Origin: Halomonas halmophila | Lineage (GTDB): Bacteria > Pseudomonadota > Gammaproteobacteria > Pseudomonadales > Halomonadaceae | Direction of reading: 5' to 3' | DNA: 61,264 nucleotides | NCBI RefSeq assembly: GCF_006540005.1 | Contig: NZ_BJOC01000006.1 | Location: 1-61,264, forward strand | Shown: in pieces, positions 9,266-17,419 of the stretch | How positions within the stretch are numbered: position 1 is the first letter of the stretch | Layout: each line of letters begins with the position of its first letter | Notes under the pieces: model-generated | What the model saw: only the letters and a program-made list of their open reading frames with translations | Database searches by the model: none | Told to the model about the DNA's origin: nothing | Position numbers and translations under genes: made by a program

Positions 9266-10033
9266 TCAGGCCTGTCGGGTGTCGATGTGGTGGTCGTCGA
9301 GCCGGGTTCCGCCGGGGCCGAAACGCCGCTCGTGCATCCTGAAGTGCCCGCTGACCTGCCATTCCAGCCAGCTCGTTGAGCGTGTGCCGTATGCGTCGCC
9401 CAGGATGAAGGCGGCGGAGAGCCGGCGTTCGAGCTCCGGCTCGACACCGGTATCGGGAAGCCGCTCGTCGTCGGCCTGACGGGTGTCGGCGAAGCGCGCC
9501 AGTGCTGTCTCCGGCCAGCCGGCCTGCCGACTGTCCGCCAGGCCCTGACAGGCGTTCAGCAGCTTGGGCCAAGGGGTGTCGAGGCTGGCATTGGATAGGC
9601 CATGAATGCCGGGCGGAACGGCCGTGAGGCTCAGCGCTGCCCGGCCGCGGTGCAGGTGCCAGAGCCGCTGGCCATCCCCGGCCAGCAGGTTGAAGCCGGC
9701 GTAGCGTCGCGCCTCGCCCTGCGCGAGCTGCCTCAACCATTGCGCCAGGTCATCGCACTCGAGAGCGTCTCTGACCAGTGCGCCGCGGCTGGGGGACGAG
9801 ACCGGCACCTCGAGACCCGGATCGCGAACATTGGTCACCGCGGCGAAGCGTCCGTGGCGGTGCATGGCCATCCAGCCGCCGCCACCTTGCAGGTCACGTC
9901 CGCCGATGATGGCCGGGGCATCTTCCCAGGCGCCGAGGCCGGCCGTGGGGCGGGAATGAAACTCGTCACGATTGGCCATCAGGCGCAGTCGGATGGCGTC
10001 GTCGGGGCGGAAATCGAAGGCGATCAGGCACAT
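9266..10033 (-). CDS. NRDE/TANGO2-family protein
   Basis: A 255-residue protein of the NRDE family (TANGO2 in eukaryotes, recently linked to heme trafficking). The family name comes from the motif visible here as MANRDEFHSRPT. It also shows the N-terminal MCLIAF start with its conserved Cys2, GGRDLQGGGGWMA, FAAVTNVRDP and the later HGLSNASLDTPWPK. I took the ATG at 10033 because it gives that conserved N-terminus; an upstream start would add 22 unconserved residues. No partner gene is adjacent: it is convergent with ptsP and divergent from the response regulator gene. Its biochemical role in bacteria is unsettled. Confidence 0.9.
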   Translation of the reverse strand: MCLIAFDFRPDDAIRLRLMANRDEFHSRPTAGLGAWEDAPAIIGGRDLQGGGGWMAMHRHGRFAAVTNVRDPGLEVPVSSPSRGALVRDALECDDLAQWLRQLAQGEARRYAGFNLLAGDGQRLWHLHRGRAALSLTAVPPGIHGLSNASLDTPWPKLLNACQGLADSRQAGWPETALARFADTRQADDERLPDTGVEPELERRLSAAFILGDAYGTRSTSWLEWQVSGHFRMHERRFGPGGTRLDDHHIDTRQA

Positions 10034-10192
10034 TCCGCTGAGCCTAACCGGCTTTAACGGCCTTGCAAAGTCCACTTGCAAGCCCCGGGCAAACGTCACG
10101 AAGGACGGCGGTAATTTATCGGCACCCTCTCATGACAGTCCGGGTTTCCCGGCGTAAACTTTGTTTATCATCGACCCGTTACAAGGATGAAC

Positions 10193-11296
10193 ATGCGAGT
10201 CGGATTGCCCAAGGAGCCCCTCTGGACACAGGTAGTGAGCCCTATCCTGTGGCCGGTGTTGTTGGCCCAGATGTTGCTGGTCGTGCTGGGTGTCGCCATC
10301 ACCCTGATCTGCTGGTGGCTGATGCCGGCAGAGGCCTCCTGGAGCCTCACCTTCTGGCTGCTGCTGACGCTGCTGGTCGGCAGCAGCCTGAATGTGGCCA
10401 TCTTCCTGATGCTGCTCAGGCAGCGCCTGTATCGACATACGCAGGAACTCGCGGCGCGTCTCGACAGCCTGGATCGGGCGCTTGACCAGGCGGTAGAGCT
10501 TACAGAGGACCAGCGGGTGGCCACGCGCTCGCCTCAGGACCGGATCGACCACCTGGTGACCCGGCTGGGGGGGGCGGCGTCTCGGGAACAGGATGAACTG
10601 GCCCGGACACGACAGGCTGAGCAGCGTTTGAGCGATGAGCTGGAGTCACTGCAGAGTCGCGTGGGCCGCCTGAAGACCGAACGCGAGCGAGCCCGTGAGT
10701 CTGCCCGGCTCAAGTCGCATTATCTGGCTCATCTCCAGCAGACCCTGATGCCTTCGCTCGAGGCGCTCGAACGACAGGTTCCGGCCGAGACGTCATGTCC
10801 TGAGCTGGTGGGCAAGTTACGCAGCCAGCTGGCGGATGCCAGATCACTGCTGGACACCCTCGACGAGTCACCGGATGTGGCACAGGACCCCAGTGCCTGT
10901 GTGCTGATCGTGGACGATGGCCCCGTCAACCTGATGCTGGCCCGACAAGTGCTCGAGCGCGAGGGGTTGCAAGTAGTCACCGCTTCCTGCGGCAGCGAGG
11001 CGCTGGAGCGTCTATCCGAGTGGCCGATCGATCTGGTGTTCATGGATATCTTCATGGCCGACATGGACGGTGTCGAAACCTGCCGCATCTGGCGGGAACG
11101 TGAATCGGCCGGGTCCGGCGCAGGACGCAATGTGGTGATCGCCCTGACCGCCAATGCCGGTGAGGCGGATCGACGCCGTTTCGAGGAAGCCGGGATGGAT
11201 GACTATCTGGCCAAGCCATACCGCCCCCAGGACATCCTGGAAACCGTGCGTCACTGGTTGCCGGGTGTGCTCCAGGATGGCAAGGAGCCTTCATGA
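10193..11296 (+). CDS. Membrane-bound response regulator derived from a hybrid histidine kinase
   Basis: A 367-residue protein with two transmembrane helices (about 19-42 and 51-76), a long charged coiled coil (about 80-170) and a C-terminal receiver domain (about 236-357). The receiver is intact: Asp241/Asp242, phospho-acceptor Asp285 in FMDIF, Thr319 and Lys341 in the YLAKPYRP loop. Between coil and receiver, ARLKSHYLAHLQQTLMPSLE (172-191, with one residue beyond) aligns with the HisKA motif of BarA/GacS-type kinases, but the phospho-His position is Gln183 and there is no ATPase domain. I infer it is a kinase relic kept as a membrane-tethered receiver. I chose the ATG at 10193 because AAGGA (10183-10187) is spaced correctly for it and abuts the ATG at 10187. 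Its stop overlaps the next gene by 4 bases. Confidence 0.85.
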   Translation: MRVGLPKEPLWTQVVSPILWPVLLAQMLLVVLGVAITLICWWLMPAEASWSLTFWLLLTLLVGSSLNVAIFLMLLRQRLYRHTQELAARLDSLDRALDQAVELTEDQRVATRSPQDRIDHLVTRLGGAASREQDELARTRQAEQRLSDELESLQSRVGRLKTERERARESARLKSHYLAHLQQTLMPSLEALERQVPAETSCPELVGKLRSQLADARSLLDTLDESPDVAQDPSACVLIVDDGPVNLMLARQVLEREGLQVVTASCGSEALERLSEWPIDLVFMDIFMADMDGVETCRIWRERESAGSGAGRNVVIALTANAGEADRRRFEEAGMDDYLAKPYRPQDILETVRHWLPGVLQDGKEPS

Positions 11297-12087
11297 GTGA
11301 GGCCTCGTTGTGGCTCGGCTACCTGGCGCTGGGTAGTGTGGCGGGGACTCTGGCCGGGCTCTTCGGTATCGGCGGCGGCCTGATCATCGTGCCGGCGCTG
11401 GTGTTTGCCTTCGAGCTACAGCAGGTCGCGCCGGAGGTGGTGATGCACCTTGCCGTGGGCACCTCGCTGGCGACGATCGTGGTGACCGGCGCCTCCTCGG
11501 CGCTTGGTCACTATCGTCGTGGCAGTGTCCATGAGCCCTGGCTGTTGGCCTTGCTGCCGGGTTTGATGATCGGCGCCATTGGCGGTGGGCTGGTGGCGGA
11601 TCGCCTGTCGAGCGAATGGTTGGGCATGCTGTTCGGTATCTTCCTGCTGTTGGTGGCGGTCAAGATGCTGCTCGGCCTGCGGCCGGCAGCGCGCCGCCAG
11701 GAACCCGGGAACGGCGTGATGATGCTGGCCGGCGCCATGATCGGCGGCGTCTCGGCGCTGTTCGGCATCGGCGGGGGAACCCTGAGTGTCCCCTGGCTGT
11801 CACGTAGCGGGGCAACCATGACGCAGGCAGTCGGCACGTCCTCGGCATGCGGTCTGCCGATCGCTTTGCTGGGAGCCGCCACCTTCATCCTGGTCGGCTG
11901 GCAGGAGCCCGGTCTGCCGCCGGGCGCGCTGGGCTATGTCATGTGGCCTGCCTTCTTCGGCATCGTGCTGACCAGTGTGCCCTGTGCCCGCCTGGGCGTC
12001 TGGCTCGCCCACCGGCTACCGGCCCGACAGCTCGGCATCGCCTTCGCCCTGCTGCTCGCAGGGGTCGGGGTGAGGTTTCTGCTTTGA
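11293..12087 (+). CDS. TSUP family transporter (TauE/SafE-type)
   Basis: A 264-residue polytopic inner-membrane protein with about eight hydrophobic helices and the internal repeat typical of the TSUP family: AGLFGIGGGLIIVPAL near the N-terminus (21-36) and SALFGIGGGTLSVPWL at about 152-167. Family members export sulfite, sulfonates or related organosulfur anions. The substrate cannot be assigned here. The ATG overlaps the receiver-protein gene in an ATGA junction, so the two are probably translationally coupled. A TSUP gene at this position before lgt is common in pseudomonad-type genomes. An intergenic repeat follows the stop after about 22 bases. Confidence 0.92.
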   Translation: MSEASLWLGYLALGSVAGTLAGLFGIGGGLIIVPALVFAFELQQVAPEVVMHLAVGTSLATIVVTGASSALGHYRRGSVHEPWLLALLPGLMIGAIGGGLVADRLSSEWLGMLFGIFLLLVAVKMLLGLRPAARRQEPGNGVMMLAGAMIGGVSALFGIGGGTLSVPWLSRSGATMTQAVGTSSACGLPIALLGAATFILVGWQEPGLPPGALGYVMWPAFFGIVLTSVPCARLGVWLAHRLPARQLGIAFALLLAGVGVRFLL

Positions 12088-12109
12088 GAGTGATAGAGCG
12101 GTGCTATGC

Positions 12110-12246
12110 GTCTTGAAGAGGGAAGAGCGCGGCTTCGCCGCTGGAAGAGGGAAGAAAACCCTTGGCGGCTTTGCTGAAATGTTTCGTTTGGCGTCTTCCT
12201 TCTTACTTCTTCTTACCTCTTACTTCTTATCTCTTACTTCTTCTTG
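12110..12246. repeat. Composite purine/hairpin/pyrimidine element (TSUP-lgt gap)
   Basis: The left arm is TTGAAGAGGGAAGAG, then the hairpin GCGGCTTCGCCGC (12129-12141), then TGGAAGAGGGAAGAAAACCC. The right arm (12193-12245) is all but pure pyrimidine, with repeated TTCTTAC words, the complement of the GTAAGAA words seen after mdh. The element fills the whole gap and ends in the lgt ribosome-binding site, so it forms part of the lgt leader RNA. Confidence 0.8.
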
Positions 12247-12254
12247 AGGACCCC

Positions 12255-13034
12255 ATGCTGACTTATCCCTCCATCGACCCGGTTGCTATCTCGATCGGGC
12301 CTTTCCAGGTGCATTGGTACGGCCTGATGTACGTGATCGGTTTCCTCGCTGCCTGGTGGCTGGGGCGCCGGCGTGCCGAGCGCATCGGCCTGACCCGCGA
12401 TGACGTTGGCGATCTGCTGTTCTATGGTGCACTCGGTGTGGTCCTGGGCGGTCGCCTGGGGTATGCGCTCTTCTATGGCATGGACCAGTGGCTGGCGGAT
12501 CCGCTCTGGGTGCTGCGTGTCTGGGAGGGCGGCATGAGCTTTCATGGCGGCCTGCTGGGGGTGCTGCTGGCTGCCTGGTGGTTCGCTCGCCGCAAGCGGC
12601 TGGCGTTCTTCACCCTGACGGACTTCGTCGCGCCCCTGGTACCCATCGGCCTGGGGGCCGGGCGTATCGGCAACTTCATCAACCACGAGCTGCCGGGGCG
12701 GGTGACGGATCTGCCCTGGGGCATGCCGTTTCCCGGTGTGGGGCCGGAGCCGCGTCATCCGTCCTCGCTGTACGAGGCCGTGCTGGAAGGCCTGGTGTTG
12801 TTCGCCGTGCTCTGGTGGGTCTCGGCGAAGCCGCGTCGTCGTGGATTTATCTCGGGGCTCTTCCTGGTGCTCTACGGCATCTTCCGGTTCGCGGTGGAAT
12901 TCGTGCGGCGTCCGGACCCGCAGCTCGGGTTCATCGCCTTCGACTGGCTGACCATGGGCATGCTGCTGTCACTGCCGATGATCCTCGCCGGGGCGGGGTT
13001 GGTGGTCTGGTCGCGACGCCAGCCGACGCCCTGA
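12255..13034 (+). CDS. lgt: Prolipoprotein diacylglyceryl transferase
   Basis: A 259-residue inner-membrane enzyme that moves diacylglycerol from phosphatidylglycerol to the lipobox Cys of prolipoproteins. Landmarks are [11 protein letters not shown] (20-30), [10 protein letters not shown] (65-74), the essential His97 in [10 protein letters not shown] and the signature [16 protein letters not shown]. About seven hydrophobic helices are visible. The ATG at 12255 follows GAGGA (12246-12250) at ideal distance; this site sits at the right end of the intergenic repeat. A longer reading frame upstream runs through the repeat and is not homologous. It is followed by thyA and folA, the usual order. 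Confidence 0.96.
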   Translation: MLTYPSIDPVAISIGPFQVHWYGLMYVIGFLAAWWLGRRRAERIGLTRDDVGDLLFYGALGVVLGGRLGYALFYGMDQWLADPLWVLRVWEGGMSFHGGLLGVLLAAWWFARRKRLAFFTLTDFVAPLVPIGLGAGRIGNFINHELPGRVTDLPWGMPFPGVGPEPRHPSSLYEAVLEGLVLFAVLWWVSAKPRRRGFISGLFLVLYGIFRFAVEFVRRPDPQLGFIAFDWLTMGMLLSLPMILAGAGLVVWSRRQPTP

Positions 13035-13037
13035 CGG

Positions 13038-13146
13038 GAAGACGCCGCTGCGCGGCGTCTTGAAGAGGGAAGTGCGTCGCTTCGCTCCTGGAAGAGGGAA
13101 GAGTATAGCGCGGCTCGTGTTTTTCTTCCCTCTATCCTTCTTCCGA
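13038..13146. repeat. Composite purine/hairpin/pyrimidine element (lgt-thyA gap)
   Basis: It starts 3 bases after the lgt stop. Hairpin GACGCCGCTGCGCGGCGTC (13041-13059) is followed by TTGAAGAGGGAAG, a second small hairpin GCGTCGCTTCGC and CTGGAAGAGGGAAGAG, then after a short core by the pyrimidine arm TTTTTCTTCCCTCTATCCTT (about 13120-13139) and CTTCC. The first hairpin could also attenuate read-through from lgt. Confidence 0.75.
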
Positions 13147-13161
13147 CTTGGAGCTGATGGC

Positions 13162-13190
13162 TTACGGCAGCTGTAGCCTCTGTGTAGAAT
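13162..13190 (+). promoter_or_regulatory. Candidate thyA promoter
   Basis: A good -10 box, TAGAAT (13185-13190), lies 17 bases after TTACGG (13162-13167) and about 32 bases before the thyA GTG. The -35 match is poor. The promoter sits just past the intergenic repeat, so thyA-folA may be transcribed independently of lgt. Confidence 0.4.
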
Positions 13191-13221
13191 AACCACTCAA
13201 TTTCCCAGCTGTGATTTTGCC

Positions 13222-14043
13222 GTGAAAGCCGAGACTCTACCTCCTCTGGAACAGCCTTATCTCGACCTGATGCGTGCGGTGCTGGAGCATGGCGTCGAGC
13301 GCGGTGACCGTACCGGCGTGGGTACGCGCTCGCTGTTCGGCCATCAGATGCGCTTCGATCTGTCGCGCGGGTTCCCACTCATCACCACCAAGAAGCTGCA
13401 TCTGCGTTCGATCATTCACGAGCTGCTGTGGTTTCTGGCCGGTGATACCAATATCGCCTATCTCCGGGAGAACGGCGTCAGGATCTGGGACGAGTGGGCC
13501 GACGCGAACGGTGATCTGGGGCCGGTCTATGGTTACCAGTGGCGCAGCTGGCCGGATCCGCGCGGCGGTCATGTGGACCAGATCGCCGGCTTGCTCGAGC
13601 AGTTGAAGTACAACCCGCAGTCGCGGCGTTTGATCGTCTCGGCCTGGAACCCGGCGCTGGTCGATGACATGGCCCTGCCGCCGTGTCACTGCCTGTTCCA
13701 GTTCTACGTGGCCGATGGGCGACTGTCCTGCCAGCTCTATCAGCGCAGTGCCGACATCTTCCTCGGGGTGCCCTTCAATATCGCCAGCTATGCCCTGCTG
13801 ACTCGCATGATTGCCCAGGTGGCCGGGCTCGAGCCGGGGGATTTCGTGCATACCCTGGGCGATGCGCACCTCTATCTCAATCATCTCGAGCAGGCCGAGC
13901 TGCAGTTGACCCGCCAGCCGACCGAGGCGCCTCGTCTGGTGCTCGAGCCCGGCGTGGATGACCTCTTCGCGTTTCGTTTCGAACATATCGCCATCGAGGG
14001 CTATGCACCGCACCCGCACATCAAGGCGGAGGTCGCCGTATGA
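13222..14043 (+). CDS. thyA: Thymidylate synthase
   Basis: A 273-residue enzyme converting dUMP to dTMP with methylene-tetrahydrofolate. Visible signatures are [19 protein letters not shown], the [15 protein letters not shown] region, the catalytic Cys155 in [12 protein letters not shown], and [20 protein letters not shown]. The GTG start at 13222 has no clear ribosome-binding site but gives the expected N-terminus relative to E. coli ThyA plus about eight residues. The stop overlaps folA by 4 bases (ATGA), which couples synthesis of the two enzymes. FolA regenerates the folate that ThyA oxidises. Confidence 0.95.
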   Translation: MKAETLPPLEQPYLDLMRAVLEHGVERGDRTGVGTRSLFGHQMRFDLSRGFPLITTKKLHLRSIIHELLWFLAGDTNIAYLRENGVRIWDEWADANGDLGPVYGYQWRSWPDPRGGHVDQIAGLLEQLKYNPQSRRLIVSAWNPALVDDMALPPCHCLFQFYVADGRLSCQLYQRSADIFLGVPFNIASYALLTRMIAQVAGLEPGDFVHTLGDAHLYLNHLEQAELQLTRQPTEAPRLVLEPGVDDLFAFRFEHIAIEGYAPHPHIKAEVAV

Positions 14044-14579
14044 CGGATAGCACCCTGGTACCCGTCGCCATGATCGCGGCCATGTCGAGCAATGGCGTGA
14101 TCGGCGTCGATAACAAGCTTCCCTGGTACCTGCCCGAGGACCTCAGGTTCTTCAAGTTCATGACCCAGGCCAAGCCGCTGGTGATGGGGCGCAAGACCTT
14201 CGCCTCGATCGGCAGGCCCTTGCCCGGCCGCCTGAATATCGTGATCACGCGGGATACGAACTTTCAGCCCGAGGGTGTCCGGGTCTGCCATGACCTGGCG
14301 GCGGCACTGACGCTGGCCGATCAGCAGGCCACCATCGATGGTGTCGACGAGATCATGGTCATGGGAGGCGCCCAGATCTATGCTCAGGCCCTGCCGCTGG
14401 CCAGCCGGTTGTATCTGACCGAGGTGGCCGTCGAGGTGCAGGGCGACGCGCATTTCCCGCCGCTCGACATGACCCAGTGGCAAGAGCAGCAGCGTGTGCC
14501 CGGCAACCCTGACGAAGGGCAGCCGGCCTATGATTTTGTGTCGTATCAGCGTCGCGGTTTGCCAGAGACCGACGCCTGA
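14040..14579 (+). CDS. folA: Dihydrofolate reductase
   Basis: A 179-residue NADPH-dependent enzyme reducing dihydrofolate. The core motifs are [32 protein letters not shown] with the catalytic Asp in [14 protein letters not shown], and the C-terminal [20 protein letters not shown]. The length is within the usual range for chromosomal DHFR (about 160-180). It overlaps thyA by 4 bases. Confidence 0.96.
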   Translation: MTDSTLVPVAMIAAMSSNGVIGVDNKLPWYLPEDLRFFKFMTQAKPLVMGRKTFASIGRPLPGRLNIVITRDTNFQPEGVRVCHDLAAALTLADQQATIDGVDEIMVMGGAQIYAQALPLASRLYLTEVAVEVQGDAHFPPLDMTQWQEQQRVPGNPDEGQPAYDFVSYQRRGLPETDA

Positions 14580-14657
14580 CACAGACTGTCAGTGTGGCGC
14601 CGGGGCGCTGGAGAAGCCCGCGGCGTGTTCAGGAAGGCGCACTTGGAGGATCAGGAA

Positions 14658-15827
14658 TTGATCGAGGAACGTTCAACGCGCTTGATGGTGGCGCTGGAAG
14701 GGCGCGCCGAGGCCCTGCTGGAAGCACTGCATGAGGCGCGCAGTCAGCGTGCGACCATGGCGGCGCGGCTCGATGAACTGGAGCATCAGCGACAGGCACT
14801 TGAAGCGCGTAACGCTGAACTGATCGCCGAGGCCAGGGAGCGGGCCGATGAGCGCGATACGCTGACACGACAATTGACCGAGCTGCAGGATCGCCTGGCC
14901 GATGCCGAAGCCTCGGGGATGGAGTTGCTCGAGGAAAATCGCGAGCTGGACGAGCAGAACCGCGAGCTCGAATCCCACAATCGGCAGTTGCGTGCCGAAC
15001 GCGATGGCCCCGGAGAGCATGAGGGCAGCTCCTTCTTTCAACGGCCTGGCCGTCGCGCCCAGGGGTTCTCGGCCCTGATGGGGCAGCGACACAAGCCGTT
15101 TCAGGAGGCTGGCAATGCCGACCCCGAGCCGGCGGCGAGCAGGGATCAAGTGGCGGAGGCTTCCGATGAGCCTTCCGCAGTCGTCGAGGGGCCGTCGGAA
15201 CAGGACCAGCAGGTAACGCTGCCCAGCGTCGATGAGGCGCCGTCTCCCCAGGCGTTGCTCGAGCAATGGTATCAGCGCTATCCCGAGGCCTTCTTCAAGG
15301 GGCACACGCGCCCGCTGCAGGTGGGCATTCATGAAGCCCTGGCAGCACGCGAGGCCTGGCCGGAAAAGCTGGTGCGGCGTGCCCTTGCCTGCTACGTCAA
15401 CCTGCCGCGCTATCTCAAGTCGGTGCGCGAAGGCGCCGAGCGTATCGATCTGGATGGCGCGCCTGGAGGGCAAGTCGATGGCGGTGCCGCCGAGCATGCC
15501 CGCAAGAAGCTCGAGCGTCTGCAGTCCGCCCGGCGCAGCAGTGGCAAGACCTCGCGGCGTTCGACTCCGCGCCGAGGCGCCGGTGGCGGGAAGGGGCAGC
15601 AACGGGGCTCCCGCGGCCCACAAGAGGCCAGCAATGCCGGCCATCAGGGTGGGGCGAGTCACCAGGCCAGGGAAGCGGATCCCAAGAAGTCGTCTGCGGA
15701 CACGTCGAGCCAGGCGATGTCATCCGGCGGGTCATCCGCCCAGGCCGATGAGCCCGCCGATAGCCGCATGCAGCGCAAGCTCGGCGAGTTGATGGCTCGC
15801 CACAACGCGGACGGCACGAGCCGCTGA
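14658..15827 (+). CDS. Coiled-coil ProQ/FinO-domain RNA-binding protein
   Basis: A 389-residue protein with three parts: an N-terminal charged coiled coil (about 3-116), a ProQ/FinO domain (about 197-288; LLEQWYQRYPEAFF, RPLQVGIHEALA, ALACYVNLPRYLKSV) and a basic, Gly/Ser/Gln-rich low-complexity tail (about 289-389). ProQ/FinO domains bind structured small RNAs and mRNA 3' ends. The start is my choice: TTG at 14658 has GGAGGA (14645-14650) seven bases upstream, better than the GTG at 14592 or the ATG at 14685, which lack well-placed sites. It follows folA and probably stands at the end of that unit. The coiled coil in front of the domain is unlike E. coli ProQ, where the domain is N-terminal. 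Confidence 0.85.
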   Translation: MIEERSTRLMVALEGRAEALLEALHEARSQRATMAARLDELEHQRQALEARNAELIAEARERADERDTLTRQLTELQDRLADAEASGMELLEENRELDEQNRELESHNRQLRAERDGPGEHEGSSFFQRPGRRAQGFSALMGQRHKPFQEAGNADPEPAASRDQVAEASDEPSAVVEGPSEQDQQVTLPSVDEAPSPQALLEQWYQRYPEAFFKGHTRPLQVGIHEALAAREAWPEKLVRRALACYVNLPRYLKSVREGAERIDLDGAPGGQVDGGAAEHARKKLERLQSARRSSGKTSRRSTPRRGAGGGKGQQRGSRGPQEASNAGHQGGASHQAREADPKKSSADTSSQAMSSGGSSAQADEPADSRMQRKLGELMARHNADGTSR

Positions 15828-16216
15828 ATGACGCTCCGGTCGTCTGGGTGACTTGAAAGCGTCATCTCGGCCATGCATGATGCACCCTGTGCCGCATCGA
15901 CATAGGAACTCCGGGTTCTTGCCGATGTGTGACGGCAGGCCCGCCGGGATGGCGTCCGGCCAGTTTCGCAGGGAGAAATGCGGGATTTTTTGTGCAGAGA
16001 AAGAAAACAGTGTTTTTTTCTTGTTGCGCTCTCGCTGATCCCGGTATAAAGTTGTCCCTGCGAGCATTGGAATATAACAAGGCTTGGCCGTGGTCCGGCT
16101 CGCATGCTGCCCTCCATGAGGATTCATGCAGCAACGAGAACCGGCACCTGACAGGCAAGCCGGCTGCACAACGCAGCATCGATCGAAACAGCAAGCTAGT
16201 CATAAGGAATACTGCA
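15828..16216 (+). other. 389-bp intergenic region: porin promoter and long leader
   Basis: It begins with an 8-bp inverted repeat, ATGACGCT / AGCGTCAT (15828-15835 and 15858-15865), with no T-run. An A/T-rich stretch with T and A runs (about 15985-16020) resembles an UP element in front of the porin promoter. From the predicted start site to the porin ATG there are about 160 bases of leader. I see no gene in it beyond a chance 15-codon frame. Confidence 0.6.
16021..16050 (+). promoter_or_regulatory. Candidate porin promoter
   Basis: TTGTTG (16021-16026) and TATAAA (16045-16050) are 18 bases apart, directly after an A/T-rich tract. This is the best sigma-70-like site upstream of the porin and would give a leader of about 160 bases. 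Confidence 0.5.
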
Positions 16217-17317
16217 ATGAAAAAGACACTGTTAGCGACTGCCATCGCCGGTGCCATGGTTGCCTCCGGCGCCCAGGCAGCCACCGTCTACAACCAGGAT
16301 GGCACCAAGCTCGACGTCTACGGCAACATCCAGCTGGCCGTTTATAGCACCACGAAGGCCAACGGCGAGTCTGATTCTCAGCTGACCGATAACGGCACCA
16401 CCTTCGGCTTCGCCGCCGAGCATGTCATCTATGATGGCTTGACCGGCTACATGAAACTCGAGTTTGACGACATCAACGCCGACGAAATGGCCACTGGCCC
16501 GCGTCAGGATGGTGGTGACACCGCCTACATCGGCCTGAAAGGCAACTTCGGTGACGTCAAGCTGGGTTCCTATGATGACCTCTTCGATGACTGGATCCAG
16601 GATCCCGTCACCAACAACGAAGGCTTCGATGTCAGCGACTCCACCAGCTATGCTGGCCTGGGCGGCGCCATTCAGACCGACCAGCTGACCTATGTCTCGC
16701 CGTCCTTCAGCGGCCTGGAACTGGCCATCGGTACCCAGTTCAAGGGTGATGGTGAAGGGATCACCTCTGACAATGATCCTGGACAGTTTGTTGGCGGTGA
16801 AAACCTGTCTGGTGACAGCAATGCTTCCGTCTTCGGTGGTGCCAAGTACACGGCCGGCAACTTCTCCGTGGCCGCCATGTACGACAACCTCGACAACTAC
16901 GAGGTTCGCACCCAGGATGCTATCAATGCCGGTCAGGAATTCGGCGACCGTTATGGCATCACTGGTCAGTACACCATGGACAGCCTGCGTGTGGCCCTGA
17001 AACTCGAGCGCTTCGAATCCGATGTTGATGGTGTCGATTCCACCAACTTCTATGGTCTGGGTGCCCGCTATGGCTATGGCCAGGGCGACATCTATGGTGC
17101 CTATCAGTATGTCGACGTGGGCGCGGAAGACTTCACCAACGAACTGGGTGAGTCCCTGCAGGACGAGCAGGAGCGCGACGAGACCTACAACCAGATCATC
17201 GTTGGCGCGACCTACAACATCTCTGATGCCATGTACACCTGGGCCGAAGCCGCGTTCTATGACAAAGAGAACGACGAAGACGACGGCGTTGGTGTGGGCG
17301 TGACCTACATGTTCTAA
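16217..17317 (+). CDS. General outer-membrane porin (gram-negative trimeric porin)
   Basis: A 366-residue porin precursor allowing diffusion of small solutes. The signal peptide is residues 1-21 (MKKTLLATAIAGAMVASGAQA). The mature part starts ATVYNQDGTKLDVYGNIQLAV, a classical first beta strand, alternates short hydrophobic strands with acidic loops, and ends in VGVTYMF with the C-terminal Phe needed for BAM recognition. The many Asp and Glu residues in the loops fit a halophile and probable cation preference, which is inference. The ATG at 16217 has AAGGA at 16204-16208. It has its own promoter and terminator. Confidence 0.93.
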   Translation: MKKTLLATAIAGAMVASGAQAATVYNQDGTKLDVYGNIQLAVYSTTKANGESDSQLTDNGTTFGFAAEHVIYDGLTGYMKLEFDDINADEMATGPRQDGGDTAYIGLKGNFGDVKLGSYDDLFDDWIQDPVTNNEGFDVSDSTSYAGLGGAIQTDQLTYVSPSFSGLELAIGTQFKGDGEGITSDNDPGQFVGGENLSGDSNASVFGGAKYTAGNFSVAAMYDNLDNYEVRTQDAINAGQEFGDRYGITGQYTMDSLRVALKLERFESDVDGVDSTNFYGLGARYGYGQGDIYGAYQYVDVGAEDFTNELGESLQDEQERDETYNQIIVGATYNISDAMYTWAEAAFYDKENDEDDGVGVGVTYMF

Positions 17318-17360
17318 ACCCCTCTTGCAGGGAGACCTGCCCGAAGGGTTGAACAACGAA

Positions 17361-17390
17361 AGCCGATCCCCCGGGGTCGGCTTTTTTTCA
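17361..17390 (+). terminator. Rho-independent terminator of the porin gene
   Basis: AGCCGA (17361-17366) pairs with TCGGCT (17377-17382), extended inward by C/G pairs, and is followed by seven T. It lies about 45 bases past the porin stop. Confidence 0.9.
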
Positions 17391-17419
17391 TTGGGCGAGA
17401 ATGAGGCAAGCGAGGTTCC

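Noticed and set aside
10193..11296. A functional BarA/GacS hybrid sensor kinase
   Set aside because: There is no ATPase domain, and the phospho-His position is Gln; only the receiver is intact.
12162..12254. Longer lgt start inside the intergenic repeat
   Set aside because: The added residues derive from the pyrimidine repeat and have no homology; a good ribosome-binding site serves the ATG at 12255.
15828..15865. ATGACGCT / AGCGTCAT inverted repeat as terminator of the ProQ-like gene
   Set aside because: The 22-base loop and the lack of a T-run make this weak; listed only as part of the intergenic description.
16104..16151. A 15-codon frame in the porin leader as a leader peptide
   Set aside because: It has no ribosome-binding site, no run of regulatory codons and no attenuator structure; short frames like this are expected by chance.
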